Shown: positions 55,914 to 63,964 of the stretch, in pieces | Numbering within the stretch: position 1 is the first letter of the stretch | Layout of the letters: every line of letters starts with the position of its first letter | Origin: UBA7359 sp038142205 | Lineage (GTDB): Bacteria; Pseudomonadota; Gammaproteobacteria; Eutrophobiales; Eutrophobiaceae | Length of the DNA stretch: 64,000 bases | Assembly: GCA_038142205.1 (NCBI GenBank) | Contig: JAYQJO010000001.1 | Span: 372,001-436,000, forward strand | Direction: 5' to 3' | The notes under the pieces: generated by a model | Database searches by the model: none | Seen by the model: the letters and a program-made list of their open reading frames with translations, nothing else | What the model was told of the DNA's origin: nothing | Program-made: the position numbers and the translations under genes

Positions 55914-56951
55914 ATGAAGAATACCCCCCCGAAACTTCGATCAAGGATGATTACTTTTTTTCTAATAGCTGCTTTATCGAATGCGGTAATAGCAGGCTCA
56001 CCAAGACTTTGCGATGAAGCGAGCGAGATTGATAATTATGATACCGACTTTCTCGATAACTTTATTACTTTAAAGGAGGGTGAAGAAAGCTGGTTGTTTC
56101 GTAATACGGATTTAAAAACAGAATTTGGCCCAGGGAAAAGAGGATATCAACGTTTACATTATCTTAATAAATTATTAAAACAACACGGTACGCAATTAAT
56201 GATAGTACCGATACCAACACGCGGTATTATCGAAACGAATCAACTCGGTGATATTGCGTACGATACGAAGCAAGGGCAACAAGCTTATGAGAACTATTTA
56301 GCCTCGTTACGTAAAATAGGTATAGCAGTACCGAAACTGGAAAATCTATATAAGAAAATACATAACAAACCGTTGTTCTTCGCCAGAGATCATCACTGGA
56401 CAAGCTATGGCGCAAAAGAAGTCGCAAAACTGACAGCAAGAAAAATCAAACAACAAGACTTCTATAAAGACACGAGTAAACAAGAGTTTGAAACAAATAA
56501 GGTTGGCCAACTAGTAATGGTAGGTAGTCATCAAAAAGCTGCGGAAGAGATATGTAAAATCCAATATGAGAACGAAATGATTGATGAATATACGACAGAA
56601 AATATCAGTGAGCTGGATTTATTTGGCGACATTGCTGAGCCAGAAGTGGTATTGGTCGGTACCAGTAATAGTAATGCTAAACTAAATTTCAATTTTTCAG
56701 GCTATCTTATGCAATATTCAAAGTTGGATATACTAAACTTAGCAAAGAGCGGTGGTGGTTATGATGGCGCCATACTGGATTACTTGAAGAGTGAGGACTT
56801 TAAAGCAAATCCACCAAAATTATTAATATGGGAAATACCCAGTTATTACAGCTTAAATTCAAAAAGTTTTTATAAAAAAATGGTACGATTGTTAAAGCAA
56901 AATGATAGGGATAATAACAAAAAGAAATCAATGGAAGTGGTAAGCCGATGA
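55914..56951 (+). CDS. AlgX-like SGNH O-acetyltransferase
   Basis: 345 residues with a signal peptide (cleavage near V-I-A-G, residue 26; mature start C-D-E-A). SGNH domain: E-G-E-E-S-W-L-F-R, A-R-D-H-H-W-T-S-Y-G-A (about 158-168, catalytic Asp/His), V-L-V-G-T-S-N-S-N (about 243, Ser). Resembles the N-terminal half of AlgX without its carbohydrate-binding module. A second acetyltransferase beside AlgJ, as in Pseudomonas, probably acting on the polymer. Overlaps the next gene by 4 bases. Confidence 0.85.
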   Translation: MKNTPPKLRSRMITFFLIAALSNAVIAGSPRLCDEASEIDNYDTDFLDNFITLKEGEESWLFRNTDLKTEFGPGKRGYQRLHYLNKLLKQHGTQLMIVPIPTRGIIETNQLGDIAYDTKQGQQAYENYLASLRKIGIAVPKLENLYKKIHNKPLFFARDHHWTSYGAKEVAKLTARKIKQQDFYKDTSKQEFETNKVGQLVMVGSHQKAAEEICKIQYENEMIDEYTTENISELDLFGDIAEPEVVLVGTSNSNAKLNFNFSGYLMQYSKLDILNLAKSGGGYDGAILDYLKSEDFKANPPKLLIWEIPSYYSLNSKSFYKKMVRLLKQNDRDNNKKKSMEVVSR

Positions 56952-58087
56952 AACAGTTAATCAAAACGTTATGCCTAAGCGTTGTATTGTCTCTCGTACT
57001 AAACGTACATGCATTGGAGATAAAAACCAGTGGTGGCTATGACACCAATCCCTTTGAATTATCCGGGCAGGTCGATGGTGGATTGTTTACGGATATAAAT
57101 ATCTCACACGCAGGCACAAAGAAAGTCCTGGAAAAATCGGAATTGCGTTATAACGCAAAACTAAACAACCGACTCTATGAAAAAACTTTCGAAGATGCGG
57201 ACACGCATAGACTGGATCTACGTGGACGATTTGTACATCGCTTTAAGATAGGCGAACGTTCTGCAAACTTCTTATTAACAGGCGACTGGCGTAGCGACCG
57301 CCGTACATACTTTAGCCAAAGCCAACGTGCTCTAGCAACGACCGGCGGTAATTCAATTTCTGATCGGTTTGATTACGACACAGCAAAACTCGCAGCAGAA
57401 TTAATCTATCGTCTAGATAAGAAACACTCTATAAGTCTTTATAGTTATCTCTCCGGTCGAAATTACCTCGAAGACTATGATGATATAGGTTTAGAGAGTT
57501 TGGATTATTATGAGTACTCATTTCAACCGACTTATCGCTATAAAAATAAAGAACTAGGCCTAAGAGGGCGCGCCTTTGTTTATTATCGTTATCGACTCTA
57601 TGAAGACTTACTCGAAGATGATGCAACGGGGGCAAATATAGCCGGCGATAAATTGCGTTATGATTTTTACGGTTACGGTGTAACTACAACAAAAAGCATA
57701 ACGGAAAAACTCAGTATTAATGCGTATGCCAATGGTTATTTCGCTCGAGACGATTCATCTGGATTTCGTGATTTTGATTATCATCAATTACGACTCGGGT
57801 TGGATTATCAAATAAGCGATGCACGTAAACTTAGCGCGCAAGGTTCCTGTTATATAAGAGACTTTTTGTTAGATGTCGCCAGTCCAGTAGAAAGTGAAAC
57901 AGGAGCTGCAGGTCGTTTACGCAAAGGCTGTAAAGCCGAAGCGGAATACAGCGCACCGTTTATCAAGCTAAACAACGAACAACTACGCTGGCAGGCAAAG
58001 GTAGGAACAGAAGTAGAATCCAACTCCGCACAAAATCTGAGTTTTGATAAATTCTATGCCATGTTTTCGATTAGTTATGAGTTTTAG
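56948..58087 (+). CDS. outer-membrane beta-barrel, possible polysaccharide exporter
   Basis: 379 residues: signal peptide (cleavage near V-H-A-L, residue 23), then G-G-Y-D-T-N-P-F-E-L as in exopolysaccharide-linked barrels, and many amphipathic strands to a terminal F (S-I-S-Y-E-F). Position as last gene of the plus arm suggests the AlgE role (export of the polymer), though the sequence does not look like true AlgE. algK, algG, algL and algA are not in the window, so periplasmic processing must use other genes or differ. Confidence 0.75.
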   Translation: MKQLIKTLCLSVVLSLVLNVHALEIKTSGGYDTNPFELSGQVDGGLFTDINISHAGTKKVLEKSELRYNAKLNNRLYEKTFEDADTHRLDLRGRFVHRFKIGERSANFLLTGDWRSDRRTYFSQSQRALATTGGNSISDRFDYDTAKLAAELIYRLDKKHSISLYSYLSGRNYLEDYDDIGLESLDYYEYSFQPTYRYKNKELGLRGRAFVYYRYRLYEDLLEDDATGANIAGDKLRYDFYGYGVTTTKSITEKLSINAYANGYFARDDSSGFRDFDYHQLRLGLDYQISDARKLSAQGSCYIRDFLLDVASPVESETGAAGRLRKGCKAEAEYSAPFIKLNNEQLRWQAKVGTEVESNSAQNLSFDKFYAMFSISYEF

Positions 58088-58105
58088 TATGAGAAATAGA
58101 GAAGA

Positions 58106-58155
58106 CAGCACTCATAACGCTGGGGTCGGTGGTTCAATTCCACCCATAGCCACCA
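58106..58155 (+). tRNA. 3' half of tRNA-Met(CAU), probable integration scar
   Basis: Anticodon arm CAGCA / CTCATAA / CGCTG (anticodon CAT 58113-58115; last stem pair A-C mismatched), variable loop GGGTC, T-arm GGTGG-TTCAATT-CCACC, acceptor strand CATAGCC, A, CCA (to 58155). D-arm and 5' acceptor strand (expected GGCTATG) are absent upstream, so it is not a functional tRNA. Typical displaced 3' end at the border of a tRNA-integrating element. Confidence 0.85.
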
Positions 58156-58618
58156 ATATAATCAATTACTTAGCTTCTATACTCTATCTTTCTAATATGT
58201 CCGAAAACTAATATGGTGCACTGGTGGTGCACGGTGTATGCATTTCGTTGTCTTTTATAGTGTCCAAAAACTCCAGATATAAAGTTAGGCGGGGGGGTAA
58301 TTGACCTGATTAAACTAGAGTTATCTTACGTCCACATTTTTCGAAGTAATAATATGAAGGGGCAGCCCACCCCATCTAATTGAATGTGTTAATCCTATTA
58401 CTGAGGCTTGGTTAAGTAAATTTTAAATGGCCTTTTATAATTTTAGCTTACCTAAGATCGCCCTAAATAAAAACTAACTTAACACTAAGGTTACAGCATT
58501 GTACTGGTAAGTTTTAGGTATGGTGTTTAGTGATAAGTAAAGGCCGGCAGCAGATCCTAGGTATTTAAACTTAGTCCATTTTAATTATCAAATACTTTAC
58601 CGGAGTAGTTTTCCATTT
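58156..58618. other. non-coding accessory stretch
   Basis: 463 bases with no supported gene. Notable only are two close GGTGCAC copies (TGGTGCACTGGTGGTGCACG, near 58211) and a small GGGG/CCCC hairpin near 58361. Nothing else seen. Confidence 0.5.
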
Positions 58619-59214
58619 TCACCTTCGCTCCTTTTTTTTATGAACAGTGAACCTTTCATTAAAATGATTCAAATGGGTAATCTTTTCATCTGGAAACATT
58701 AATAAATTATGATCATGCCCTAATATCGTAAGAATAACCCATGTATTTTTGGTTTCAAAAGTAGTACTAACAGCATCTGGAGGAAAACATTTTTCCTCCT
58801 CTAGTAATTGTATTTCATAATTCGGTTCAGTTAACTCGATAACTAAGTTTATATGGTCGCTTGTTAAAGATTCTAAATCGACTTCATATACTTCATATTT
58901 TCTAAAATACTTTTTTTCACTTGATGAAGTTTTGGGATAATATTTTTTGACAGATATACGACACCAAGATTTAAATATCCTTTAAAAGAAACTAATGGTA
59001 AATGCTGCCCTTCTTTTACTGCTTTCTTACCTGTAGCAAAAGTAGTTGCTAAACTTGTTCTCCATTGAGATCCATCTTTATGATACGAACTATGGCTTCC
59101 TTTAATAGAACCAAAATCATAATAAAGATCATCATTTAGGAACATGAAAAAACCTAATGTTCTTTGGTGTCCTAAATACTTATCTTTAGTAATAATATAA
59201 ATCTTTTTATTCAT
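58619..59214 (-). pseudogene. hypothetical protein, frameshifted
   Basis: The frame from ATG 59214 closes at 58873 (113 residues), but an overlapping frame stays open to TGA 58619 with coherent sequence (Y-E-V-Y-E-V-D-L-E-S-L, F-P-P-D-A-V-S-T-T-F). One extra A in the A6 run (plus 58943-58948) joins them into 198 residues. No signal or membrane helix; Tyr/Lys-rich. No family recognised. In the gene-poor segment right of the tRNA scar. Confidence 0.6.
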
Positions 59215-59243
59215 AGTTTGGCTAAAAATGATTTTTCATCTTG

Positions 59244-59657
59244 TTAATCGGTTCCGTCTTCACCGACGTTCGTGTTGAGTAACTTGTCATCAGTTGTCCT
59301 GACTAATTTGACTGCCCTATGTCCCTTTTTGGTTACTCTCATAAGGCCAAGCAATCTACTTAACTTAATGATCTTGAGCACCCTAAGCAATCGGACAAAT
59401 TTGAAAATCCGAAATATTCGAAAATATGGAATAACCAAAAGAATGTCGAACCACCGCTTTTTAACAAAGGCTCTAAAATTATCAGCTTGCTTAAATAAAA
59501 AATAAAGATCAACGACAAAAACAGGGAGTAACAACAAAGAGATAAAATTACATCGGTAAGCGGTGCTTTCATTTGTGGTTATAATTCCTATTGCAAAAAC
59601 CACAAGCCAAATAACAGTCACAACATCAACAAATAAGATCCACTTAATTATTCTCAC
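59244..59657 (-). CDS. voltage-sensor-like small membrane protein
   Basis: 137 residues, about three to four helices. Helices at about 7-28 and 36-56, then an Arg-rich amphipathic segment R-I-F-R-I-F-K-F-V-R-L-L-R-V-L-K with basic residues every third position, as in S4 of Ion_trans channels. No pore helix or selectivity filter follows, so it resembles an isolated or truncated voltage-sensor domain. Either a degraded channel N-part or a voltage-sensor-only protein. 30 bases upstream of the frameshifted hypothetical gene on the same strand. Confidence 0.6.
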   Translation of the reverse strand: MRIIKWILFVDVVTVIWLVVFAIGIITTNESTAYRCNFISLLLLPVFVVDLYFLFKQADNFRAFVKKRWFDILLVIPYFRIFRIFKFVRLLRVLKIIKLSRLLGLMRVTKKGHRAVKLVRTTDDKLLNTNVGEDGTD

Positions 59658-59706
59658 GATAACTAGTGATCAAAGTTCATTTTGCATTTCAACGTTTTAT
59701 ATCCTT

Positions 59707-59763
59707 ATGTCCGCTTTAGAACGGTTTTATTGTAATTCTTAATTCGGCCATAAGCAGACATTT
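59707..59763. repeat. intergenic palindromic repeat, copy 1
   Basis: Begins ATGTCCGCTTTAGA and ends AAGCAGACATTT; the ends are inverted repeats (AATGTCYGCTT type). Copy 2 at 61855 shares these ends and part of the centre (CGGTT). Confidence 0.65.
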
Positions 59764-59777
59764 TCCGGAGTATATAA

Positions 59778-60656
59778 TCATTCTTGTTCATCTTTTATTT
59801 TTTTAGTGAAAAAACTACTAACGGCACTTATACGCGATAAATGCTTCATGTCTTTATGCACAATCATCCAATATTCTCGAGTAATGAGTATTTCATTTTC
59901 TAAAATATTTTTTAAATTTTTATCTTTTGCTGCTACAAAATCATGCAAAAATCCCAACCCCATTCCATCTGATATAGCTTGATACTGAGATTGAAAGCTA
60001 TTACTTTTAAAAACAATGTTTGGTGCTTGTAGTACGTCAACTAAATATTTTAATTGTGGGTGTTCAATAAGATCGTCAATAAAGCTAATAAATGGATGCT
60101 TATAGAGATCATCAATTGTTTTAATCTTATTATGAGATTTAAAATAATCTCGACTACCATATAACGATAGCCTGAATTTACCCAATTTCCATGTGACAAG
60201 CCGGCCAGACTTTGGCCTTTCCAAAACAATCGAAATATCGGCTTCTCGTTTAGATATACTACGTACACGTGTATCAGCTAATAACTCTAATTCAATTTCT
60301 GGATGTAATGAATTAAACTCTTTTACATGTTTAGAAATTATTCCCACACCTAAAGCCTCTGGCACAGCCATTCTCACTGTTCCTGTTAAATTCAATTTTG
60401 ATGCCGAAAATTTTTGGTACAGTAAATTCACCTCGGATTCTATTTTTTCTGCATGAGGTATTAATTGTGTACCTTCTAATGTAAGTTCATATCCTTTAGG
60501 AGATCGGTCGAATAAATGAGCATTAAGTTCTTTTTCTAGTTTTGAAACTCGACGACCGATCGTTGTGGGTTCGACTTTTAATCTTTTACTTGTCAGCGTC
60601 AACTTTCCACAACGGGATAATTCAAGGAAAGAATGTAGATCATTCCAATCGAGCAT
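59778..60656 (-). CDS. LysR family transcriptional regulator
   Basis: Start ATG 60656 (M-L-D-W-N-D-L) chosen: GAGG sits 8 bases upstream; GTG 60665 is too close to it. 292 residues: winged HTH (D-L-H-S-F-L-E-L-S-R-C-G-K-L-T-L-T-S-K-R-L, R-R-V-S-K-L-E, H-L-F-D-R-S-P-K-G) and a LysR substrate domain. Divergent from the SMP-30-like gene, with an 18-bp perfect palindrome between, so it probably controls that gene. Confidence 0.9.
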   Translation of the reverse strand: MLDWNDLHSFLELSRCGKLTLTSKRLKVEPTTIGRRVSKLEKELNAHLFDRSPKGYELTLEGTQLIPHAEKIESEVNLLYQKFSASKLNLTGTVRMAVPEALGVGIISKHVKEFNSLHPEIELELLADTRVRSISKREADISIVLERPKSGRLVTWKLGKFRLSLYGSRDYFKSHNKIKTIDDLYKHPFISFIDDLIEHPQLKYLVDVLQAPNIVFKSNSFQSQYQAISDGMGLGFLHDFVAAKDKNLKNILENEILITREYWMIVHKDMKHLSRISAVSSFFTKKIKDEQE

Positions 60657-60719
60657 AAAGAACACCTCACATATTAAGTCATTGAACCTAAATATTATTT
60701 ATATTCAGCATGAAATAGA

Positions 60720-60737
60720 TAATGCATAAATGCATTA
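60720..60737. promoter_or_regulatory. 18-bp palindrome, probable LysR operator
   Basis: TAATGCAT-AA-ATGCATTA, perfect dyad in the LysR / SMP-30 divergent gap. A second related site, TTGCAATGCAA, is near 60759. Binding is inference. Confidence 0.65.
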
Positions 60738-60823
60738 TAAATTGCAATTTTTTTACTGTTGCAATGCAAAAATTATATAACTATTATTGCCCTGAATTTT
60801 TAATAAACCATTATGGAAACGAT

Positions 60824-61705
60824 ATGAAAAATATATTTAATATAAATTTACTCTTTAGTCTTTTACTGATATTGATTTCACCTGTTTTAAACGCAACACC
60901 TGTATTGAGCAAAGCATGGGAAACATCAGGGTTTCAATTACCCGAGTCTGTTATCTACGATATAAAAAACAACATATTATATGTTTCGAACATTAAGGAT
61001 GATCCATTCAAAAAAGATGGTAATGGATTCATATCAAAGGTAGACCCAAACGGAAAAGTAATAGAACTGAAATGGATCGAGGGGTTAAACGCTCCGAAAG
61101 GACTCGCTATTTCTAATGATAAGCTATTTATTTCTGACATTGATCAACTTGTAGTGGCAGACATCGCAACTGGTAAAATAATTAATCGTTATGATGCAAT
61201 TGGTGCGGCATTCTTAAATGATGTGGCTGCCGATAGCAAAGGAAATATCTATGTGTCTGATACGTTTACTTAAACTATCTATAGGCTCAATATCTTTGGT
61301 CAATTAACGACTTGGTTATATAGCCCTAAGCTTCAGGCACCGAATGGATTATACATAGAAAGTGATCAACTTATCGTTGGAGGTTGGGGCTTACCTACTG
61401 ATGGATGGGCTGCTGATGTTGTTGGCCATCTAAAAAGTGTCTCACTAATTACTAAGGAAATTAAATCCCTCGGCAATGGTAAAGCTATTGGAAATCTTGA
61501 TGGCGTTGAGTCCGATGCAAATGGTGCATATTATGTGACCGACTGGGTAGCAGGGAAATTACTTCTTATTAAGCCTGACGGTAATCATGAAGTAGTACTA
61601 GTGTTATCCCAGGGCACTGCCGATCATGAAGTAATTCATGAAAAAAATCTTATCTTAGTACCTAATACGGTTGAAGGTAAATTACTTGCTTTTGAAATCA
61701 AGTAG
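60824..61705 (+). pseudogene. SMP-30/gluconolactonase-like exported protein with in-frame TAA
   Basis: Start ATG 60824 (M-K-N-I-F-N) begins a signal peptide (cleavage near L-N-A-T); an earlier ATG at 60722 lies in the operator. The frame stops at TAA 61271 after V-S-D-T-F-T, then continues in the same frame T-I-Y-R-L-N-I-F-G-Q-L to TAG 61705 (293 codons in total). Both halves are one six-bladed propeller (L-P-E-S-V-I-Y-D, A-P-K-G-L-A-I, D-V-A-A-D-S-K-G-N-I-Y-V-S-D; later A-P-N-G-L-Y, D-G-V-E-S-D-A-N-G). Periplasmic hydrolase or binding protein by family; substrate unknown. Confidence 0.82.
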
Positions 61706-61737
61706 ATAAAAAATAAAATAGTAGATTACTAAGAATT

Positions 61738-61774
61738 AATGTTCGTGTTACAAAGCTAGCACGAACATTTTTTT
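61738..61774 (+). terminator. rho-independent terminator after the SMP-30-like gene
   Basis: AATGTTCGTG / CACGAACATT (61738-61747, 61760-61769), 12-base loop, T-run after. Confidence 0.88.
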
Positions 61775-61854
61775 ACTCAAACGTCTTGTTATTCCTTCCG
61801 AAAAGTTACAACTATTATGTCATTATAATACTTACACAAGATATTCACTAATTT

Positions 61855-61917
61855 AATGTCCGCTTTGGGTCGGTTGCAGTATATTCCCATTATATCTGTT
61901 TCTCAAAAGCTGACATT
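61855..61917. repeat. intergenic palindromic repeat, copy 2
   Basis: Begins AATGTCCGCTTTGGGTCGGT and ends AAAAGCTGACATT; inverted ends as in copy 1 at 59707. Lies in the roughly 270-base gap after the terminator, which otherwise holds nothing I can identify. Confidence 0.65.
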
Positions 61918-62046
61918 ATTTAATAGATATTTACTCAATAACAACTAGCTTTCACAAGAGATAAATTACCTCATTGAGATGAGTACATTTTTAAAGGAAA
62001 TTGATTAAACTTGATATTTAATCAAAGTGGACAAGGAGGAGCTCAC

Positions 62047-62268
62047 ATGATTTCAGATTCCCTATACCATGCTCTCCAAATAATTGAGCAAAATCAAAAG
62101 GATCACCCAACAGCTTATGATTGCATTGAGGCAGAATTAAACTGCCTTAAAGATCATATGCAATTAGTACTGAAATACCTCGAGCCATTAACAGTAGATG
62201 ACCTTGATATTTCACTTCCAAAAACAGTTGAAGAAGTGACTAGGACTAAGTCCATTATTTCTACATAA
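62047..62268 (+). CDS. small hypothetical cytoplasmic protein
   Basis: Start ATG 62047 fixed by a perfect AAGGAGG 7 bases upstream; the frame is open from 62011 but without a ribosome site. 73 residues, mostly helical, acidic, one Cys pair (C27, C34): M-I-S-D-S-L-Y-H-A-L-Q-I-I-E, L-K-Y-L-E-P-L-T-V-D-D-L. No family recognised. Isolated between two gene-free gaps in the accessory segment. Confidence 0.62.
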   Translation: MISDSLYHALQIIEQNQKDHPTAYDCIEAELNCLKDHMQLVLKYLEPLTVDDLDISLPKTVEEVTRTKSIIST

Positions 62269-62315
62269 ATACAATAAGTTAACAATCGTTTCAATAGGGT
62301 TTAAATTGTTTCAAA

Positions 62316-62461
62316 AGTAGTCCTATACCCCCCACCCCTGAGAATCAGATGCCGTACGGATCGATGTATACCAACCTCAACATAAATTTTATTTTTTGAT
62401 TTTTCAGATATGAGCTGTTGATCGCTAACTTTATAAAACAACTTAGAGTAGTCCTATGCCC
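62316..62461. repeat. direct 15-mer repeat in a non-coding gap
   Basis: AGTAGTCCTATACCC (62316-62330) and AGTAGTCCTATGCCC (62447-62461), 131 bases apart, one mismatch, each followed by a C-rich run. Meaning unknown. Confidence 0.5.
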
Positions 62462-62501
62462 ACACACTCCCACACTGAATATTTTATCACTATAAAAGTA
62501 T

Positions 62502-63164
62502 CTATTTTTCTGTAACTAAAACATGTCCTTTACTAACTAATTCATTAATGAGAGTACTTGATAGATCTCCGCCAGTTGAAGTATCAGACATAAACAATGC
62601 ACCTCCCGCTTTTGTTTCTGTTTGAGCAGACCATACTACTTCTGTACTAGATACATCATACAATTTTGAATAAGTTACAGTGTTTCTTTTAAATTTTCTT
62701 ATCCCATATGAAGTTGTACTACTAGAAGCTGAACCAGAAGCATTAACGTATGTAGTATTACCAACATTATATGCAGAACCTGATGCAGTTCCATATGCAT
62801 AACCATATGACTGATAACCGACAACTTGACTTGATTCTGCTGATGCACCAACTTCAACAATCATTAAACTTTTTATGCCTCGTGATTGAAATGCAGCCTT
62901 AATTTCTTCGATCTCATAGGTTCGTGTTGGGGGAATAATATCCGTAGATCGAACTGTCTTAATACCTTTGGATGCGAAATTTTCTGATAAAGAATTTTCA
63001 ATAGCTTCTGATAGACCAATATCATCACTTATTGCAAGCAATGCTACTGAACGCACTTTGTATGTTGAATATTTTGTATCTGTATAACCGCGTACTTGTG
63101 TTGTTACGCATCCTGAACAATATAATGTAATTAATACGATACTAATTAAATTAAAGGACTTCAT
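62502..63164 (-). CDS. putative lipoprotein
   Basis: 220 residues with a lipoprotein signal (L-Y-C-S-G-C, Cys about residue 19). A beta-alpha core (V-R-S-V-A-L-L-A-I, G-I-K-S-L-M-I-V-E-V) interrupted by a Gly/Ser/Tyr-rich stretch (about 115-150, Y-G-Y-A-Y-G-T-A-S-G-S-A), then V-V-W-S-A-Q-T-E-T. Layout recalls DUF4136-like lipoproteins. Own ribosome site (GGGAG). Single gene. Confidence 0.72.
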   Translation of the reverse strand: MKSFNLISIVLITLYCSGCVTTQVRGYTDTKYSTYKVRSVALLAISDDIGLSEAIENSLSENFASKGIKTVRSTDIIPPTRTYEIEEIKAAFQSRGIKSLMIVEVGASAESSQVVGYQSYGYAYGTASGSAYNVGNTTYVNASGSASSSTTSYGIRKFKRNTVTYSKLYDVSSTEVVWSAQTETKAGGALFMSDTSTGGDLSSTLINELVSKGHVLVTEK

Positions 63165-63230
63165 TTCCCTGTCTCCCTTTTCAATATTAAAGATATGAGT
63201 ATAGCTTATAATTATGGTTATAGTAGGTGT

Positions 63231-63345
63231 GGTTCAAATATGATACCTGTCGCTTTTTTATAACCTATTGATTCATCTTGTCCAATGGTTCATATATGTA
63301 CCCTATAACAATGTTGTAATAAGTCATAGGTTCAAATTTGCACCC
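63231..63345. repeat. three iteron-like 17-mer direct repeats
   Basis: GGTTCAAATATGATACC (63231), GGTTCATATATGTACCC (63287) and GGTTCAAATTTGCACCC (63329), all in the same orientation, 56 and 42 bases apart, next to a small HTH gene. Could be replication iterons or regulator sites. Confidence 0.65.
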
Positions 63346-63384
63346 TCTTGAATCATTTGCGGTATCGTTTTTGACCCAGTACTT

Positions 63385-63762
63385 TTAATTTTCTTTACTC
63401 CAGTTTTCCCATCTATTACTCGCTTTTCTATCATTAAATGGCATCCATTCAAGTTTCCATGTGCGTGCTTTACTTCCTGTTCTTGAACTAAAAACGGCTG
63501 GAGACTTACAAGTAATAAATCCGCGTTCTTCTAATTCCTTGAATGCTTTCATTGCCGTTCTTTTTGAAGATGGAATTTTTTGTGCAGCTTCACGAGTTCC
63601 ATAATCAACTTCTTTATCATTACGCCAGTGTTAATGAAGTAAGTTTATTAACACCTTTGCATGTGGCGATAGTGTTAAATAATTTTTATGCTTTAGCATA
63701 TGCATTTCCATCACGATTACTCCGCCACGCTGATTAAAAGGAATCTTGAATTTTTTAGCCAT
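63385..63762 (-). pseudogene. small HTH protein, replication-initiator-like, with in-frame TAA
   Basis: ATG 63762 to TAA 63385, 125 codons, interrupted by TAA at 63631-63633 after V-L-I-N-L-L-H. After the stop the frame continues H-W-R-N-D-K-E-V-D-Y-G-T-R-E-A-A-Q-K-I-P-S-S-K-R-T-A-type winged-helix sequence (K-A-F-K-E-L-E-E-R-G-F-I). Gln (CAA) or Glu is expected at the stop. Its start overlaps the zinc-motif gene by 8 bases. Resembles small helix-turn-helix proteins of plasmids and integrative elements; a role at the adjacent iteron-like repeats is plausible. Confidence 0.7.
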
Positions 63763-63964
63763 GACTATTTTGATCCTTCAATCTACGTAAAGTATTAAGT
63801 AACCACCTTTTCTCTTGCCATGTCATTTCATATATATCTTTCTCAGCACATGTCCCTTGCAAGGTGTGTAAGATGTCGGAAAACTCGATTGGCCAGTCAG
63901 GTTCGAATAGATCAGCTTTACCAGAAAGATTACAACATGGGCATTTGTACTTAGCCTGTCTCAT
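63755..63964 (-). CDS. small zinc-motif protein of the mobile segment
   Basis: 69 residues: an N-terminal C-P-C-C (about residues 8-11) of the form K-C-P-C-C-N-L-S-G-K and a later single Cys, then a basic helical tail (W-Q-E-K-R-W-L-L-N-T-L-R-R-L). ATG 63964 overlaps the preceding stop (ATGA) and its own stop overlaps the HTH gene start, so three genes form one operon. No family recognised. Confidence 0.6.
   Translation of the reverse strand: MRQAKYKCPCCNLSGKADLFEPDWPIEFSDILHTLQGTCAEKDIYEMTWQEKRWLLNTLRRLKDQNSHG

Noticed and set aside
58106..58155. A functional tRNA gene
   Set aside because: The 5' acceptor strand and D-arm are missing and one anticodon-stem pair is mismatched.
46867..63762. 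TAA reassigned to an amino acid in this genome
   Set aside because: TAA is the ordinary stop of many intact genes here (typA, algJ, alg44 neighbours, FecR, cyclase), and the residues expected at the internal TAA codons differ (Leu, aromatic, Gln).
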